A stretch of DNA of 64,000 bases. Origin: JAFNAG01 sp041501225. GTDB taxonomy: Bacteria > Acidobacteriota > UBA6911. The notes beneath the pieces are model-generated. The model saw only the letters and a list, made by a program, of their open reading frames with translations. It was not told the origin of the DNA and ran no database searches. Location: contig JBGQNR010000004.1 of assembly GCA_041501225.1 (NCBI GenBank), forward strand, positions 20,669 to 84,668. The letters run 5' to 3'. Shown here in pieces: positions 62,350-64,000 of the stretch. The translations under genes and the position numbers were made by a program. Every line of letters starts with the position of its first letter. Position 1 is the stretch's first letter.

Positions 62350-63696
62350 TCAAAGCCTCTCCCGGCACACACGGAAACCATAGTCGTCGAGCCTGTCGAC
62401 GGCGACATACCTGAGGCGGTAGGAAACGCGGGCGTCCCACGAATTGCCGCCCCAGGACCCGCCCCGCACTACTCTGTACTGCCCCGAGGAAGGGCCCTTA
62501 GGGTCCGCGGCAGGAGAACCGCCATAATAGCTTTCGCCATACCAGTCCGAGCACCACTCCCAGACATTTCCCAGCATGTCGTAGAGACCATACCCGTTCG
62601 GTTGCTTCTGCCCCACAGGGTGTGTCTTACTTCCCGAGTTGGAGTCGTACCACGCGATTGCGTCAAGGTTGCCGTAATATGGCCCGTCGGCGCCCCCGCG
62701 CGCGGCATATTCCCACTCCGCTTCGGTGGGCAGGCGGTATCGATAGCCGTCATTCAGAGTATTCAGCTTCATGACGAACCCCTGCGCGTCGTTCCAGCTA
62801 ATTTGCTCCACCGGAAGGCGATCATCCCCCTTGAAACTACTAGGATTGTTTCCCATCACCTTGACCCACTGCCCCTGTGTCACCTCATACTTCCCCAACT
62901 CGAAGCTTCGGGAAATCGTCACTTCATGGCGTGGGTTCTCGTCACCATAACATTGGCTGTCCCCTGCCGAGCACCCCATCATGAACTTCCCGGCGGGAAT
63001 AGAAACAAACTCCATTCCCTGGGCATTTGCGGCTACAGACCTGGGCGAAACAGGAACGTCACCTGCTCCACTGCGCGAGCTGATCAGCCAGGCCAAATAG
63101 GTGATGATGCCTACCGCCACAAGCCCGATTACGACCCAGCGGCCATAGTTCGCCTTTGTCGCGGCTGAGCCTGTGTTAAGGTTATGGGAGAGCCGCTTGC
63201 GGTTTTCGGCCGCGGTCTTTTCTGCGAGGCAGCGCGCCAGCGCGGCCTGGGCATCGACATTTGCGGGATCGAGGCTCAGGGCTTCCTGGAGTCTCGCCTG
63301 AGCCTCATCAAAGGCGCTGCGCTCGATCGACGCTATCGCGGCCATTGTGAGGCCCGAGGCGGCTTTCCTGGCCTCCACTTTCCGCTGCGCTTCCTCCTGC
63401 CGCCGGTGCTCCTCCTCTTTGCGCCTGTTCGCCTCAAGTTCGGCCTGCTTGCGCAGCTCAGCGGCACGCCTCTCTTCCTCTTTTTGCCGATTTGCCTCGA
63501 GTTCAGCCTGCTTGAGTCGTTCCTGTTCCTTGCGTTGTTCTTCCGCTCGCCGCCGGGTTTCTTCCGCCCGGCGCTGTTCTTCGGTCCGAAGCCGCTCCTC
63601 TTCCTTTCCTGGTGTCGATGAGGTGATCGACCCGCCACAGCCGGAGCAGAAGCGGGAGCCGTCGGCGTTCGCGGCCCCGCAGTGATTGCAGAACAT
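62350..63696 (-). CDS. zinc-ribbon/coiled-coil/TPR membrane protein with FGE-sulfatase (SUMF1) fold domain
   Basis: A 448-residue protein: zinc ribbon (CNHCG ... FCSGCG, 1-22), charged coiled coil with repeated QAELEANR units (about 30-110), a TPR-like helix pair (about 115-165), one membrane helix (about 184-206) and an extracytoplasmic SUMF1 domain (about 225-448: FVSIPAGKFMMGC, YRYRLPTEAEWEYAARGG, NVWEWCSDWYG, VVRGGSW ... GFRVCRERL). The Cys pair of true formylglycine-generating enzymes is absent from the region after GGSW, so catalysis is unlikely. Residues 416-439 occupy the site that varies in targets of diversity-generating retroelements. The ATG at 63696 fits. Confidence 0.88.
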   Translation of the reverse strand: MFCNHCGAANADGSRFCSGCGGSITSSTPGKEEERLRTEEQRRAEETRRRAEEQRKEQERLKQAELEANRQKEEERRAAELRKQAELEANRRKEEEHRRQEEAQRKVEARKAASGLTMAAIASIERSAFDEAQARLQEALSLDPANVDAQAALARCLAEKTAAENRKRLSHNLNTGSAATKANYGRWVVIGLVAVGIITYLAWLISSRSGAGDVPVSPRSVAANAQGMEFVSIPAGKFMMGCSAGDSQCYGDENPRHEVTISRSFELGKYEVTQGQWVKVMGNNPSSFKGDDRLPVEQISWNDAQGFVMKLNTLNDGYRYRLPTEAEWEYAARGGADGPYYGNLDAIAWYDSNSGSKTHPVGQKQPNGYGLYDMLGNVWEWCSDWYGESYYGGSPAADPKGPSSGQYRVVRGGSWGGNSWDARVSYRLRYVAVDRLDDYGFRVCRERL

Positions 63697-64000
63697 CCAG
63701 CCTCCTGTTCGATGCCGGCGTCCGGCCGGCCGCAGGTTATACTTTCAGAATTGCATTTGGATCAGGAAAACGGCGCTATCTTACAATGCCGCCGCAACGC
63801 AGGTCCATACGAAAAGGGTCATGCCGCCGCTAATTCCAGGGACAGATTGCTTAGGAGATCACACGGCGGATCGCTGATGAGAGTATGCGGAATTCTCTCT
63901 CCATCCAGGCAAGCGGGCGAATTTTGAGCCGAGATTGCAGCTGAAAGGAGTGGAAACGGGCCGGAGAGGCGCCCGGCGAGCTCGCCGGGCGCCTCTCCGG
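63697..64000. other. upstream gap ending in a 40-bp perfect palindrome
   Basis: No gene is supported. Positions 63961-64000 form a perfect 40-bp palindrome (half-site CCGGAGAGGCGCCCGGCGAG) with no loop, reaching the window edge; it could be a terminator-like hairpin of a gene to the right, or an artefact. Nothing else was recognised. Confidence 0.6.

Noticed and set aside
62350..63696. Active formylglycine-generating enzyme that could mature sulfatases
   Set aside because: The C-terminal catalytic Cys pair is missing from the SUMF1 domain.
1..64000. tRNA or rRNA genes
   Set aside because: Intergenic gaps were read for T-arm motifs and rRNA blocks and none was found; short gaps could still hide one and need a dedicated tRNA scan.

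Overview
The window looks like chromosomal DNA of a Gram-negative, diderm bacterium, most probably a member of the Acidobacteriota. It is GC-rich and carries outer-membrane lipoprotein machinery (lolA, lspA), the MEP isoprenoid pathway (dxr) and a fused alpha-beta dehydrogenase E1. It also holds remains of the zinc-ribbon Ser/Thr kinases typical of Acidobacteriota, and many hairpin-forming intergenic repeats. The phylum call is inference. No rRNA, tRNA, CRISPR array, prophage or intact transposase was seen.

Layout. 0.1-12.6 kb is mostly minus-strand housekeeping: AMMECR1 protein, pgsA, universal stress protein, M50-CBS protease, a plus-strand sugar-nucleotidyltransferase, uvrC, yqeY, suhB, lolA, lspA, ileS. 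12.9-18.4 kb is a plus-strand proteostasis cluster: two Hsp20 genes with nearly identical promoters, clpB, htpX and grpE. 18.8-21.2 kb has an anti-sigma/sigma pair on the minus strand. 21.4-28.3 kb holds a solitary nuoF, a radical-SAM anSME-like gene, and an SDR-gcvPA-gcvPB operon whose P-protein halves are divergent. 28.3-35.0 kb holds a seven-PAS hybrid histidine kinase, a DUF421 gene and two broken Ser/Thr-kinase relics. 35.2-45.3 kb has a histone-deacetylase-like gene, Memo, ruvC-yebC, pyrE-truA, uppS-cdsA-dxr-rseP and an STAS/anti-sigma-kinase pair.

45.4-53.2 kb carries a BRCT-MerR-TPR fusion divergent from a ferredoxin-methyltransferase fusion, a lipoprotein amidohydrolase, a composite hairpin repeat, rpiB and the fused E1. 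53.3-59.7 kb has a quinone-reductase-like flavoprotein, a DsbA-like thioredoxin, two tandem M14 carboxypeptidases (the first lacks all the metal and catalytic residues in their usual places) and a SMUG1-type glycosylase. 59.7-64 kb is accessory: inverted repeats, a secreted hypothetical, a VapBC-type toxin-antitoxin with a recognisable operator, a 40-nt copied piece of the M14 gene, and an FGE-fold protein whose C-terminus resembles variable regions of diversity-generating-retroelement targets.

Best candidates for new biology: the M14 pseudoenzyme/enzyme pair, the divergent glycine-dehydrogenase-like operon without GcvT or GcvH, the BRCT-MerR-TPR and ferredoxin-methyltransferase divergent pair, and the FGE-fold display protein. 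Several dispersed repeat families (composite triple-hairpin element; GGGGTCAGG inverted repeats; word-like micro-repeat hairpins) are a second layer of structure not explained by genes.
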